In this document: piece after piece, positions 13,238-23,711 of the stretch | Position numbering within the stretch: the stretch's first letter is position 1 | How the letters are laid out: the number at the start of each line of letters is the position of its first letter | Assembly (NCBI GenBank): GCA_937908275.1 | Contig: CALERA010000154.1 | Span: forward strand, 1 to 28,062 | DNA: 28,062 bases | From: an uncultured Desulfarculaceae bacterium | GTDB taxonomy: Bacteria > Desulfobacterota > Desulfarculia > Desulfarculales > Desulfarculaceae | Direction of reading: 5' to 3' | Position numbers and translations under genes: made by a program | Notes under the pieces: model-generated | Seen by the model: the letters and a program-made list of their open reading frames with translations, nothing else | Database searches by the model: none | Told to the model about the DNA's origin: nothing

Positions 13238-14917
13238 TTACCTCCCCGCCTCCCACTTTTTCTCTTCTTCCTCGCGCAGGTTGCGGCGCAGGACCTTGCC
13301 GATCATGGACTTGGGCAGTTCCTCGCGCACCTCGACCTCCTTGGGGACCATGTAGGCGGAGAGGTTTTCCTTGCAGAAGGCGATGATCTCCTGGGGATCG
13401 ATGGTCTGGCCGGCCTTGGGCACCACGAAGGCCTTGAGGTATTCGCCCTTGCTGGGGTGGGGCAGGCCCACGGCCACGGCCTCGGCCACCTTGGGGTGTC
13501 CGTGCAGGACCTCGTCGATCTCGCTGGGGAAGACGTTGAAGCCGCTGACGATGACCAGGTCCTTCTTGCGGTCCACCAGGGTGATGTAGCCGTCGGGATC
13601 CATGATGCCGATGTCGCCGGTGTAGAGCCAGCCGTCGCGCAGGCTCTCGGCGGTCTTCTGGGGCTGGTTCAGGTAGCCCAGCATCAGCTCCGGCCCGCGC
13701 AGCACGATCTCGCCGGCCTCGCCCAGGGGCATCTCCTTCTTGCCGTCGGCCAGGTCCACTATCTTCCATTCCACGTCCGGGAAGGGGATGCCGATGGTGC
13801 CGGGCTTGCGCACGCCGTGGAAGGGGTTGCAGGCCACGGCGGTGACGGCCTCGGTGAGCCCGAAGCCCTCGATCAGGGCCGCGCCGGTGCGCTGCTCGAA
13901 CTCGCGCATCACCGGCAGGGGCAGGGGGGCCGCCCCCACGAAGATGCCGCGCAAGCTCTTGAGGTCGTAACGGTCGACGTCGGGCAGCTCCTTGATGGCG
14001 ATGAACATGGTGGGCACGCCGGCGAAGAGGCTGGGCTTCTCGGCGTTGATGGTCTGGCAGACCTCGCGGGCGTCGAAGCGGGGCAAAAGGATCATGCGCC
14101 CGCCGTGCAGCAGGGGGGCGTTCATGCACACGCTCATGCCGAAGCCGTGAAAAAGCGGCAGGACGGCCAGCAGGGAGTCGTCCGGCCCCATGCTGCCCCA
14201 GGCGCAGGCCTGCATGGCGTTGGCCACCAGGGCCTTGTGGCTGAGCATGATGCCCTTGCTGACCCCGGTGGTGCCGCCGGAGTAGATCAGCACCGCCATG
14301 GCGTTGGGATCGATGGCCACGCGCGGCGGGCTGGGCGGGGACTTCAGCAGGTCCTTGAGCCAGACCGTCACCCCGTCGGCCGGGACCTGGACCTTGGGCA
14401 TTTTTTTGTCCAGGGCGCGCTTGAGGGGGTAGAGCAGGTTCTTGGGGAAGGGCAGGAAGTCCTGCAACCCGGTGTAGACCACCAGGTCCAGCTTGATCTC
14501 CTGGCGCACGTTGTTCACTCGCTGGCTCAGCAGATCCAGGGCGATCAGGACCTTGGCCCCGGAATCCTGGAACTTGAAGATCAGCTCGCGCTCCACGTTC
14601 AGGGGGTTGGCCAGCACCGCGGTGGCCCCCAGGCGCATCAGGGCGTAGTAGCTGATCACGAACTGGGGGCAGTTGGGCAGCAGCAGGATGACGCGGTCGC
14701 CGGACTTGATCCCGCGCGCGGCCAGGCCGGTGGCCAGGCGGTCCACCAACTGGAAGAGGCGGCCGTGGCTGAGGGTCAGGCCCATGAAGCGCAGGGCGGT
14801 CTGGTCGGCGCGCCGGTCGGCGGTGCGGCGGATCAGGCCGTGGATGTCGATCTCGGGGTAGTCCAGGTGGTGGGGGACGGCGGGGTCGTAGTGTTTAAGC
14901 CAGGGGTGCTCGGCCAT
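13238..14917 (-). CDS. fadD: Long-chain acyl-CoA ligase (AMP-forming, FadD type)
   Basis: 559 residues. It activates fatty acids to acyl-CoA through an acyl-adenylate. Adenylate-forming-enzyme motifs are in order: P-loop YSGGTTGVSKGIMLSH (about 220-235), FVGAAPLP, GFGLTEA, DGWLYTGDIG, DRKKDLVIVSGFNV, and the C-terminal catalytic lysine in PKSMIGKVLRR. The N-terminus HLDYPEIDIHGLIRRTA resembles FadD-like enzymes. ATG 14917 has GGAGGG close upstream; the longer frame to 15226 is shadow sequence over the thioesterase gene. It lies 59 bp after the thioesterase gene on the same strand, probably co-transcribed. Exact chain length preference is not visible. Confidence 0.92.
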   Translation of the reverse strand: MAEHPWLKHYDPAVPHHLDYPEIDIHGLIRRTADRRADQTALRFMGLTLSHGRLFQLVDRLATGLAARGIKSGDRVILLLPNCPQFVISYYALMRLGATAVLANPLNVERELIFKFQDSGAKVLIALDLLSQRVNNVRQEIKLDLVVYTGLQDFLPFPKNLLYPLKRALDKKMPKVQVPADGVTVWLKDLLKSPPSPPRVAIDPNAMAVLIYSGGTTGVSKGIMLSHKALVANAMQACAWGSMGPDDSLLAVLPLFHGFGMSVCMNAPLLHGGRMILLPRFDAREVCQTINAEKPSLFAGVPTMFIAIKELPDVDRYDLKSLRGIFVGAAPLPLPVMREFEQRTGAALIEGFGLTEAVTAVACNPFHGVRKPGTIGIPFPDVEWKIVDLADGKKEMPLGEAGEIVLRGPELMLGYLNQPQKTAESLRDGWLYTGDIGIMDPDGYITLVDRKKDLVIVSGFNVFPSEIDEVLHGHPKVAEAVAVGLPHPSKGEYLKAFVVPKAGQTIDPQEIIAFCKENLSAYMVPKEVEVREELPKSMIGKVLRRNLREEEEKKWEAGR

Positions 14918-14976
14918 GACTCCCTCCAGGCGCGTGCGGGTGCGGGCTCCCCCTCGGGTCGGCCCGGGTGGTTGGT

Positions 14977-15534
14977 TCAGACGCCCTGCTCGGCGTCGTC
15001 CAGGGTCTGGCCCTCGCCCACGGCCCCTGGCTTCTCCCAGGCCAGCCAGGCGGACAGGGCCTCGGGCCAGGCCGGGCTCTCGCCCTGGTGGCCGATCTCC
15101 TGGGCCACGCGCAGTGGGGGCACGGCGCCCCGGCCGTCCTTGAACACGCCCTTGACCAGGGCGTAGGCGTAAAGATCGCCCCCCACCATGAAGCGCTGCT
15201 CCATGAAGAACCACTTCTCGTCCCAACCCACCAGCCGGGTGCGCAGCTCATAACGCTTGAAGGGGGCCAGGGGCCGCCGGTAGCGGATGGTGGCCGCGGC
15301 CAGCATCGGCCGCCAGTGGTGTTTGAGCACCACGCCCAGCATGCGGCAGCGGATCATCAGGTCGGTGCGCCCCAGGTCCATGACCGTGAGGTAGCGGCCG
15401 TTGTTCATGTGCAGGTTCAGGTCCAGGTCATGGGGCCAGACCCGGAAGCGCACCACCGACTCGCCTAGGGGTGGCAGGGATCGGCCGGTCAGGGCCATGA
15501 CCAGGACCTTGATCAGACGCAGGATGAGGTTCAT
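14977..15534 (-). CDS. Hotdog-fold acyl-CoA thioesterase-like protein (4HBT/THEM6 type)
   Basis: 185 residues. The segment RVWPHDLDLNLHMNNGRYLT (about 31-50) is the hotdog thioesterase signature of the THEM6/4HBT_2 kind, with Asp and His-Met-Asn-Asn-Gly-Arg-Tyr, followed by MDLGRTDL. The rest fits the fold (TRLVGWDEKWFFMEQRF). A hydrophobic N-terminus (MNLILRLIKVLVMALTG) may associate with membrane. It likely hydrolyses acyl-CoA and opposes or balances the acyl-CoA ligase encoded next. ATG 15534 has no strong ribosome site; the frame extends to 15669, but those residues look non-coding. Confidence 0.8.
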   Translation of the reverse strand: MNLILRLIKVLVMALTGRSLPPLGESVVRFRVWPHDLDLNLHMNNGRYLTVMDLGRTDLMIRCRMLGVVLKHHWRPMLAAATIRYRRPLAPFKRYELRTRLVGWDEKWFFMEQRFMVGGDLYAYALVKGVFKDGRGAVPPLRVAQEIGHQGESPAWPEALSAWLAWEKPGAVGEGQTLDDAEQGV

Positions 15535-15607
15535 CGCCAGCGGGTTCTTTCCCCTCCGGGGAGGGTGGACCGAAAGCGGCCAGGCGTGCGGGCGCCATCG
15601 CTGGGGC

Positions 15608-15637
15608 AGTGTAGCTGAAACACCGACGGCCAGGCAA
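15608..15637 (-). promoter_or_regulatory. Possible sigma-70 promoter for thioesterase-fadD
   Basis: On the minus strand TTGCCT (15637-15632), an 18-bp spacer and TACACT (15613-15608). Moderate match. Confidence 0.35.
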
Positions 15638-15695
15638 GCCCCCCTCCGCGCGGTGGCCAAGCTCGCCATCCCCTGGCCAGGTGCGGGGGGGGCTG

Positions 15696-15704
15696 TGCTA
15701 TACT
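15696..15704 (+). promoter_or_regulatory. Extended -10 promoter for the DotU-SPOR gene
   Basis: TGCTATACT: an extended -10 (TGn) with a 5/6 -10 box at 15699-15704. No good -35 box is seen at the right distance. The start would lie near 15711, about 78 nt before the TTG start codon. Confidence 0.5.
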
Positions 15705-15788
15705 GCCTCCAATTCTCCGCTACTTTCGGGTTAGGCCTTCCCGGCGCCCGGGGCGAGAGAACGCCGCCAACCCCAGCGCGAGGCCGTC

Positions 15789-17078
15789 TTGACCCTGCTG
15801 GACCTGACCAAGGAATTGTTCACCTATCTGGTGCGCTTCCGCGAGCAGGCCGCCGGCGAACGCCCCCCCACCCTGGAAAAGGTGGAGGCGGACCTGGAGG
15901 CGGTTTTCGCCCGCATGCAGGACCAGGCGGAGGACAATCCCCTCTTGGCCAAGGGTTTCGAGCAGGTGCGCTACAGCCTGGCCGCCCTGGTGGACGAGGT
16001 GGTGCTCACCTCCCTCTGGCCCCACCAGGCCCAATGGGGCCAGCGGGGTTGGGAGCGCCGGCTCTTTGGCAGCCAGGACGGCCCCCGCCGCTTCTTCGAC
16101 TTCCTGGACAGCCTGGAAAACCTGCCCAAGGACGTGCTGGCGGTGCACTATCTCTGCCTGGCCCTGGGCTTCTGCGGTTGCTACCACCCCAGCGATCCCG
16201 AGCTGCAACAGATCAAGTCACGGGTCCTGACCCGGTTGCCGGGCCTGGAATCCGGCAACGGCCCCATGCCGGCCCAGGCCATCAGCCTCACCCCCCTGCC
16301 CGCGTCCAACCCGGCCCCCGCCCCGGAGACGCCCGCCGCGAGAGCCTCGGCGGGCGCAACGGCCCAAGCGCCCGAGGCCTGCCCCCGGCCCCGGGACCTG
16401 CGCTACCTGCTGGCCGGCGGCCTGGCGGTGCTGGCCTTCCTCTTCACCCTGGGCCTGGGCGCGATGATCTTTTACGACGGACAGACCGACCAACCCGAGG
16501 AAACCGCCCTGGAGGAGCTGCTCAAGCCCCTGCTGCCGCCCCGGACGGCCGATTCACCGGCCGCGTCCACCCCTGCTCCGGCGGCCAAGGCCATGGCCCA
16601 GGTGGATGGAGCCCCGGCCGCCACCCCGGCCCCTCGCCAAACCAGAGCCCCCGCCACGGCCCACCCCACGGCGCCGACCACCGCGCCGACCACCACCCGG
16701 ACCACGGCCACCAGCCAGACCACGGCCTCCAGCGCCACCACCATCACCCAGGCCCCGGACAGGCCCGCCAGCCCGTCTCCGCCCGCCGCCCCGAGCGCGA
16801 GCGAAACCACCGCCCCCCCGGCCGGGACCGCGCCCACCACCTATCTCCTGCACGCCGGGCTCTTCGTGGGTCCGATCCAGTCCGGCCGCCTGGCCGAGCA
16901 GCTCGGTCAGGCCGGTTTCGCGGCCTGGGTGCGGGAAGACCCCCGCCCGGACGGCTCGGTGCGCTACCGGGTCTACGTGGGTCCCTTCGCCGACCCCCAG
17001 CGGGCCGAGGCCGCCCGGCAGGCCATCGTCGCCCAATTCAAGTTCAGCCCTTATCTCGTGGAAAATCCCACGCCCTAA
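15789..17078 (+). CDS. DotU (TssL/IcmH-type) domain fused to a SPOR domain
   Basis: 429 residues. Residues about 3-150 are a DotU domain: LDLTKELFTYLVRFREQ, RYSLAALVDEVVLTSLW (61-77), WERRLFGSQDGPRRFF (88-103) and LALGFCGCY (124-132). A Pro/Ala linker, one membrane segment (206-228) and a long Pro/Thr/Ala periplasmic linker lead to a SPOR domain at about 350-427 (LLHAGLFVG ... RYRVYVGPFAD), which binds denuded peptidoglycan. In type VI secretion TssL anchors the baseplate with TssM, and some TssL forms carry peptidoglycan-binding ends. Here no other secretion gene is visible. The start is TTG 15789 with GAGG five bases upstream; an in-frame stop at 15732 and the lack of ATG or GTG leave no better choice. 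Confidence 0.8.
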   Translation: MTLLDLTKELFTYLVRFREQAAGERPPTLEKVEADLEAVFARMQDQAEDNPLLAKGFEQVRYSLAALVDEVVLTSLWPHQAQWGQRGWERRLFGSQDGPRRFFDFLDSLENLPKDVLAVHYLCLALGFCGCYHPSDPELQQIKSRVLTRLPGLESGNGPMPAQAISLTPLPASNPAPAPETPAARASAGATAQAPEACPRPRDLRYLLAGGLAVLAFLFTLGLGAMIFYDGQTDQPEETALEELLKPLLPPRTADSPAASTPAPAAKAMAQVDGAPAATPAPRQTRAPATAHPTAPTTAPTTTRTTATSQTTASSATTITQAPDRPASPSPPAAPSASETTAPPAGTAPTTYLLHAGLFVGPIQSGRLAEQLGQAGFAAWVREDPRPDGSVRYRVYVGPFADPQRAEAARQAIVAQFKFSPYLVENPTP

Positions 17079-17115
17079 CCGCCGGCCGCCCAACCACCGG
17101 CAAGGAACCATCCCG

Positions 17116-18246
17116 ATGTCCGCGACACCCACGCCCCTGGACCTGGCCCGACGCTTCATCGCCCGAGACACCTGCAACCCGCCCGGCCACGAGGACGTCT
17201 TCAGCGACCTGCTGGCCTCGCTGCTGGAGCCGGCCGGCTTCGCGCTCTCGCGTTATGAGCACGCCCCGGGCCGCGTCAGCCTGGTGGCCCGCCTGGCCGG
17301 CGGAGGGGAGGCCCCACCCCTGATGTTCTGCGGCCATGGCGACACCGTGCCCCTGGGCGCGGCCCCCTGGAGCCGGCCGCCCCTGGAGCCCCGGGTGGAA
17401 GGCGAGCGGCTCTATGGCCGGGGCTCCAGCGACATGAAATCCGGCCTGGCCGCCCTGACCTGGGCCGGACTGGCCCTGGCCGCCCTGCCCCGCCCCCGGG
17501 CCGGGCTGACCCTGGTCTATTGCGCCGACGAGGAAAACGGCTGCCAGGGCTCGCGCTTCCTGGCCCAGGACCCGGCCCGGGTGGGTCCGGCCGGGGCCCT
17601 GGTGGTGGCCGAGCCCACCGCCAACCAGCCCTGGCTGGGGCACAAGGGCGTGCTCTGGCTGCGGGCCAGCTTCCAGGGCAAGGCCGCCCACGCCTCCATG
17701 CCCCAGGCCGGCGAGAACGCCATCTACAAGGCCGCCCGGGCGGTGACCGCCTTCGCGGAGCTGGACCTGTCGGCCTGGGACCACCCTGACCTGGGCGGCC
17801 CCACCCGCAACGTGGGCACCATCAACGGCGGCACCCGCATCAACATGGTGCCCGACGCGGCCGAGCTGACCCTGGACCTGCGCACCCTGCCGGAGATGGA
17901 CCACGCCGCGTTGTTGGGGATGGTCCAGGCCGCCGCGCCGGAGGCCGCCGCCTGGGAGGTGCTGGACGACACCCGGAGCCTGTGGACCGACCCCGGGCAT
18001 CCCTGGGTGCAGGAGAGCTGGGACCTGGTGCGCGCCATCACCGGCCAGGAGCCCCGCCCGGGGGGCGCGCCCTATTTCACCGACGCCGCCCACCTGGCGC
18101 CGGCCCTGGGCCACCCGCCCTGCCTGATCCTGGGGCCGGGCGAGCCCAGCCAGGCCCACCAGACCGACGAGTGGTGCGATTTGGAGCGCCTGGACCAGGC
18201 GGCGCGCATCTACCTGGAGATGGCCCGGCGCTGGTGCGGGGCCTGA
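17116..18246 (+). CDS. M20-family metallopeptidase (ArgE/DapE-like)
   Basis: 376 residues. M20 enzymes use two zinc ions to hydrolyse N-acyl amino acids or small peptides. Ligand motifs are in place: GHGDTVP (His74, Asp76), GRGSSDMKSG (bridging Asp106), DEENG (catalytic Glu139-Glu140), AEPT (Glu166) and a late His in PSQAHQTDEW. The dimerisation insert KAAHASMPQAGENAI is typical. ATG 17116 has AAGGAA eight bases upstream. It lies 37 bp after the DotU-SPOR gene and may share its transcript. Substrate (acetyl-ornithine, succinyl-diaminopimelate or other) cannot be decided; no arginine or lysine biosynthesis gene is adjacent. Confidence 0.88.
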   Translation: MSATPTPLDLARRFIARDTCNPPGHEDVFSDLLASLLEPAGFALSRYEHAPGRVSLVARLAGGGEAPPLMFCGHGDTVPLGAAPWSRPPLEPRVEGERLYGRGSSDMKSGLAALTWAGLALAALPRPRAGLTLVYCADEENGCQGSRFLAQDPARVGPAGALVVAEPTANQPWLGHKGVLWLRASFQGKAAHASMPQAGENAIYKAARAVTAFAELDLSAWDHPDLGGPTRNVGTINGGTRINMVPDAAELTLDLRTLPEMDHAALLGMVQAAAPEAAAWEVLDDTRSLWTDPGHPWVQESWDLVRAITGQEPRPGGAPYFTDAAHLAPALGHPPCLILGPGEPSQAHQTDEWCDLERLDQAARIYLEMARRWCGA

Positions 18247-18314
18247 GGGGCGGCAGGCTGACCGACGCTTGAAGGGATGCGCGTGGCTGACAACGGGTTG
18301 GGGATTCGGTTTCC

Positions 18315-18344
18315 GGAGATTGCTTCGCTGCGCTAGCAATGACA
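18315..18344 (-). repeat. REP-like unit 5, inverted
   Basis: On the minus strand it reads TGTCATTGCTAGCGCAGC then GAAGCAATCTCC. ATTGCT and AGCAAT pair to close a hairpin. Confidence 0.65.
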
Positions 18345-18358
18345 ATAAATACAATTTG

Positions 18359-18396
18359 TTGTCCTTGCGAGGCGTCGCCAGACGCCCTGGCGGTCA
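18359..18396 (+). repeat. REP-like unit 6
   Basis: Contains the 26-mer at 18367-18392, which differs by one base from 18453-18478. Begins TTGTCCTTGCGA and ends GGTCATG. Confidence 0.65.
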
Positions 18397-18445
18397 TGTC
18401 CGCTGAAACGTGAAAGCGTCACCGGGAACCAGGTGAATTTCTCTT

Positions 18446-18485
18446 TGTCATCGCGAGGCGTCGCCAGACGCCGTGGCGATCTCCC
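18446..18485 (+). repeat. REP-like unit 7
   Basis: Begins TGTCATCGCGA, ends GGCGATCTCCCC and carries the shared 26-mer. Units 6 and 7 are direct repeats 86 bp apart. Confidence 0.65.
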
Positions 18486-18502
18486 CTCCCAGATCTAGCT
18501 CA

Positions 18503-18518
18503 GGGTGGCCGGGACAAT
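18503..18518 (+). repeat. Half copy of the 10552 palindrome
   Basis: GGGTGGCCGGGACAAT, identical to 10552-10567. The following bases do not complete the palindrome. Confidence 0.6.
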
Positions 18519-18563
18519 GAATGGTTGGCGGGCGAGAAGGCTTTAGGGTCGGCGGTTGGGCCT

Positions 18564-19766
18564 TTACTTCGCGCCCGGGCCGGGGCCCAGGTCCAGACGG
18601 GGGACCAGGAGCACCGCCGCCAGGCTCACCACCCCAAACAGGCCGATGCCCCAGCCAAAGGACAGGTGCTCGGCGGTCCAGCCCATGGCCGTGGGCAGCA
18701 ACCCGCCGCCCACCAGGAACGCCGGCGGCAGGCTCAGGGAGACGGTGACCGAACGGGACTCGGGCGGCCCCACCCGCGAGAGCGAGGCAAAGGCCGGGGG
18801 GAAGAAGCAGACCGCCAGCATGGGCTGGAGGAAGAGGAATAACAGCAGCCAACCGCCACTGGTGGTCCCCAGGCCCAGGGTGGAGAGCCCGGCCAGGACC
18901 AGCACCCCGGTCACCGCCCGCTTGGGCCCCAGGCGGTCGCTGGCCCAGCCGGCCACGAAGGCCGCCCCCAGGCCGGTCAGGCGCGAGAGCGACACCCAGA
19001 GGTTGGCCGTCTCCTGGTCCATGTGCCGCTCGCTGACCAGGTAGAGCGGCATCATGCTGTAGACCCCCAGGGACCCGCCCACGCCCACGCAGAACAGGAA
19101 CATCATGATCCAGAAGCTGGGCAGCTTGGCCAGGGTGGACAGGCTGCCCAGGTTGGGGGCCAGGCCCGGAAAATAGCCGCCCTGGCCCCGCCGGGAGAAA
19201 AATATCCCCCAGGCCAGGGAGGCCAGGCCCAGCACCGCCAGCACCCCGCGCCAGGGCAGCAGGGCCAGCAGCCCCATGGCCACCAGGGGGGCGGCCACGA
19301 AGGAGAGGTTGGGGGCCAGTTCGTGCACCGCCACCGCCTTGCCCCAGTGCTCGGGCTTGACCAGGCCGGTGAGGGTGGCCAGGCCCGAGGGCAGGTAGGG
19401 TCCGGCGGCCAGGCCCAACAGCAGCATGCCCAGGCGCAGGCCCCACAGCCCCGGGGACGCCGCCGCCAGGAGCATGGCCCCGCCCACGGCGCAGGCGCTG
19501 AAGATGATGGTGCGCCGGTGGCCCAGGCGGGCGGCGATGAAGCCCGAGGCCATCAGGGTGGTGAAGTAGCCCAGGGTGATGGGGAGGAACAGGGCCCCGG
19601 CCTCGGCGTGGGTCAGGCCCAGGTCCGCCTCCAGGGTGGGCAGCATCGGTCCCAGGATGATGCGGGAGAGGAAGTTGAGCAGGAAGATGCCCATCAGGAT
19701 CAGCAGGGCCGGCGCCATCCGGCCGAAATCCTGTGGTTCTCCCTGGCTGGCTCGCCTGGAATCCAA
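18564..19766 (-). CDS. Major facilitator superfamily transporter
   Basis: 400 residues with about 12 hydrophobic helices. The MFS loop 2-3 motif is visible as GFIAARLGHRRTI (about 74-86) and its counterpart between helices 8 and 9 as GWASDRLGPKRA. No residue pattern tells the substrate; it is not obviously a sugar phosphate or nitrate carrier. The start is TTG 19766, with GGAGG six or seven bases upstream; the first ATG comes 16 codons later (MAPALL) and would also keep all helices. It ends convergently with the M20 gene and is divergent from the sigma-54 activator gene. Confidence 0.85.
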   Translation of the reverse strand: MDSRRASQGEPQDFGRMAPALLILMGIFLLNFLSRIILGPMLPTLEADLGLTHAEAGALFLPITLGYFTTLMASGFIAARLGHRRTIIFSACAVGGAMLLAAASPGLWGLRLGMLLLGLAAGPYLPSGLATLTGLVKPEHWGKAVAVHELAPNLSFVAAPLVAMGLLALLPWRGVLAVLGLASLAWGIFFSRRGQGGYFPGLAPNLGSLSTLAKLPSFWIMMFLFCVGVGGSLGVYSMMPLYLVSERHMDQETANLWVSLSRLTGLGAAFVAGWASDRLGPKRAVTGVLVLAGLSTLGLGTTSGGWLLLFLFLQPMLAVCFFPPAFASLSRVGPPESRSVTVSLSLPPAFLVGGGLLPTAMGWTAEHLSFGWGIGLFGVVSLAAVLLVPRLDLGPGPGAK

Positions 19767-19843
19767 AGTCCGCCCTCCTCGTCGGTGGTGTCATCCGCGC
19801 TTGCCAGATGGCCCCCCGCCGGGGCTGAACCTTGGCGTCAGGG

Positions 19844-19852
19844 TGTTATAAT
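19844..19852 (+). promoter_or_regulatory. Extended -10 promoter before the sigma-54 activator gene
   Basis: TGTTATAAT: a perfect TATAAT (19847-19852) with the TG extension. The -35 region is weak, as expected for extended -10 promoters. The leader would be about 55 nt. Confidence 0.6.
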
Positions 19853-19914
19853 ATGCCAGTTCGCGGCTGCCTGCCAAGACCGGCCGCCTCCCTGGGGTGG
19901 GAGCATTCCTTGCG

Positions 19915-21324
<1,410 letters not shown>

Positions 21325-21497
21325 CCGATCCCGCCGCAAGCCCTTCGCGTCATGACGCCCGCCTTGGCGCCAGGGGGCGCGACAATCCTTCCCCTCCGCC
21401 CCGGTATTTTGTCACAATGTAATCTGATCGGCATTGCGGTCATTTTGGGCGTAAGGCCAACCGCGGCCCCAGGGCCGCCACAGACAGGGAGGATGTC

Positions 21498-22061
21498 ATG
21501 CCCAACAAGGACAAGCAGTACTTCGCGGCGCTCTACGAGGTGGCCAGGGTCATCAACGCCAGCCTGGACCCGGGGCAGGTGCTGGGGGAGATCGTCAAGG
21601 CCGTGGCCGAGGCCATGGGGGTCAAGGCGGCCTGCCTGCGCATCCTGGGGGCCCAGCGCAAGCGCCTGCTGATGGGCGCCTGCCACGGCCTGAGCCAAGG
21701 GTATTTACGCAAGGGCCCGGTGCTGGTAAATGAAAGTGGCATAGACAAGCGGGCCTTGAAAGGCGAGGCGGTCTACCTGGCCGACGCCGGGACCGATCCC
21801 AACTTCCAGTACGGCCAGCGGGCCAAGGAGGAGGGCATCCGCTCGGTGCTGGCGGTGCCCCTGGTGCGCGACAAGAAGGCCATCGGAGTGCTGAGGGTCT
21901 ACACCGCCACCAAGCGCCAGTTCAGTGAGGACGAGGTCCGCTTTCTGGAAGCCGCGGCCAACCTGAGCGCCATCGCCCTGGACAATGCCCGCTTGCACCA
22001 GGCCCTGAAGAAGGATTACGATCTCTTGGTTGCTCACGAGTACCGCCTGGACGACAATTAG
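21498..22061 (+). CDS. Single GAF-domain protein
   Basis: 187 residues. A single GAF domain spans about residues 10-165: YEVARVINASLDPGQVLGEI, then GVKAACLRIL, GEAVYLADAGTDPNF, IRSVLAVPLVRDKKAIGVLR and a final helix EDEVRFLEAAANLSAIALDN. There is no output domain. GGAGG lies five bases before ATG 21498. The stop is only 16 bp before gap, and gap has no visible promoter of its own, so the two are probably co-transcribed. The ligand is unknown. A role as a sensor or partner linked to glycolysis is suggested only by position. Confidence 0.8.
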   Translation: MPNKDKQYFAALYEVARVINASLDPGQVLGEIVKAVAEAMGVKAACLRILGAQRKRLLMGACHGLSQGYLRKGPVLVNESGIDKRALKGEAVYLADAGTDPNFQYGQRAKEEGIRSVLAVPLVRDKKAIGVLRVYTATKRQFSEDEVRFLEAAANLSAIALDNARLHQALKKDYDLLVAHEYRLDDN

Positions 22062-22077
22062 ACCCCGGGAGGAGAAA

Positions 22078-23088
<1,011 letters not shown>

Positions 23089-23110
23089 CCCGACCGATCG
23101 GTCAGCACCC

Positions 23111-23147
23111 GCGGGCGGCCGGAGCGATCCGGCCGCCCGCGCTGTTT
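23111..23147 (+). terminator. Intrinsic terminator after gap
   Basis: Perfect 13-bp stem (23111-23123 with 23128-23140) with a 4-nt GCGA loop, 22 bp after the stop. The T-tract is short (GCTGTTT), so efficiency may rest on stem strength. Confidence 0.75.
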
Positions 23148-23197
23148 GGCGGTCCGCATCCTGGGCCGGGATTCCGTCATGAGGGGAGAAAAGCCAC

Positions 23198-23241
23198 GGC
23201 CAGAAAAAGGAAGGGCCCCGGGTGTGGGGGTACCCGGGGCC
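23198..23241 (-). terminator. Orphan minus-strand intrinsic terminator
   Basis: Stem 23214-23223 with 23232-23241 (10 perfect pairs, 8-nt loop). On the minus strand it is followed by CTTCCTTTTTC. No minus-strand gene is recognised upstream of it, so it may end a small RNA or peptide gene lying between 23242 and about 23500. Confidence 0.55.
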
Positions 23242-23372
23242 GGGGGAGAGGAGGTCAGGAAATCAGGGGACCGCGAACATGGGGAGTTCCGCCGGCGTTT
23301 TTCGGGGCTTCCGGGCATGGCGCCCGCCGAAATCCCGCCTGGTCCCCACGGGCCGGCTGGGGAACCAGCCCG

Positions 23373-23551
23373 TTGTGCAATCGTGAGCGCCACGCGGACG
23401 CCTGCCGATCGCTTTCCTGATTGCACAATTTACCAGAACCAGCGCCACATGCAAGAAGATAATAGCAAGCGCGCAACTAGGCTTCAACGTAGCAATAATA
23501 CGTTAGTTTTAAATACTAATACCGGATGCCGCCCGTCCCTTTTGTGCAATC
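23373..23551. repeat. Three copies of TTGTGCAATC
   Basis: Exact 10-mers at 23373-23382 (+), 23419-23428 (-) and 23542-23551 (+). The first two form an inverted pair 36 bp apart; they bracket the start of the AT-rich island. They may be binding sites or element ends. Confidence 0.5.
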
Positions 23552-23711
23552 CTGGCCCCCACTCCCCAGGGCCTCCCGGCCCTTCCCCCGGGCGGCAGGC
23601 CCGACGCCAACCTGCACAGCTCGAACCCTCTCAACCCGGGAGGACGGGGCGCTTTTTTCGCGCGCGCAAAAGCCAGCTATCCCCTACCACATGGTGACAA
23701 TGCACGGTAAA

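Larger units (their letters stand above)
18247..18563. other. Gene-free intergenic region with REP-like units
   Basis: 317 bp between convergent genes. It holds three REP-like units (18315-18344, 18359-18396, 18446-18485) and a half copy of the 10552 palindrome (18503-18518). No gene or clear intrinsic terminator is seen. Confidence 0.7.

Noticed and set aside
12827..15166. 779-codon plus-strand frame opposite malQ and fadD
   Set aside because: Antisense shadow of GC-rich genes; the protein is Gly/Ala/His/Gln-rich, without domains, while both minus-strand genes are clear.
15789..18246. Type VI secretion locus
   Set aside because: Only a DotU domain is present; none of the sheath, tube, baseplate or TssM genes lies within the window.
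21325..21497. Sigma-54 -24/-12 promoter before the GAF-gap pair
   Set aside because: No GG-N10-GC match with proper context was found there, before hcp or before the NifA-like gene.
23146..23697. 183-codon plus frame after gap
   Set aside because: Starts beside the gap terminator, Pro/Gly/Arg-rich, crosses the AT-rich island and hairpins without any domain-like stretch.
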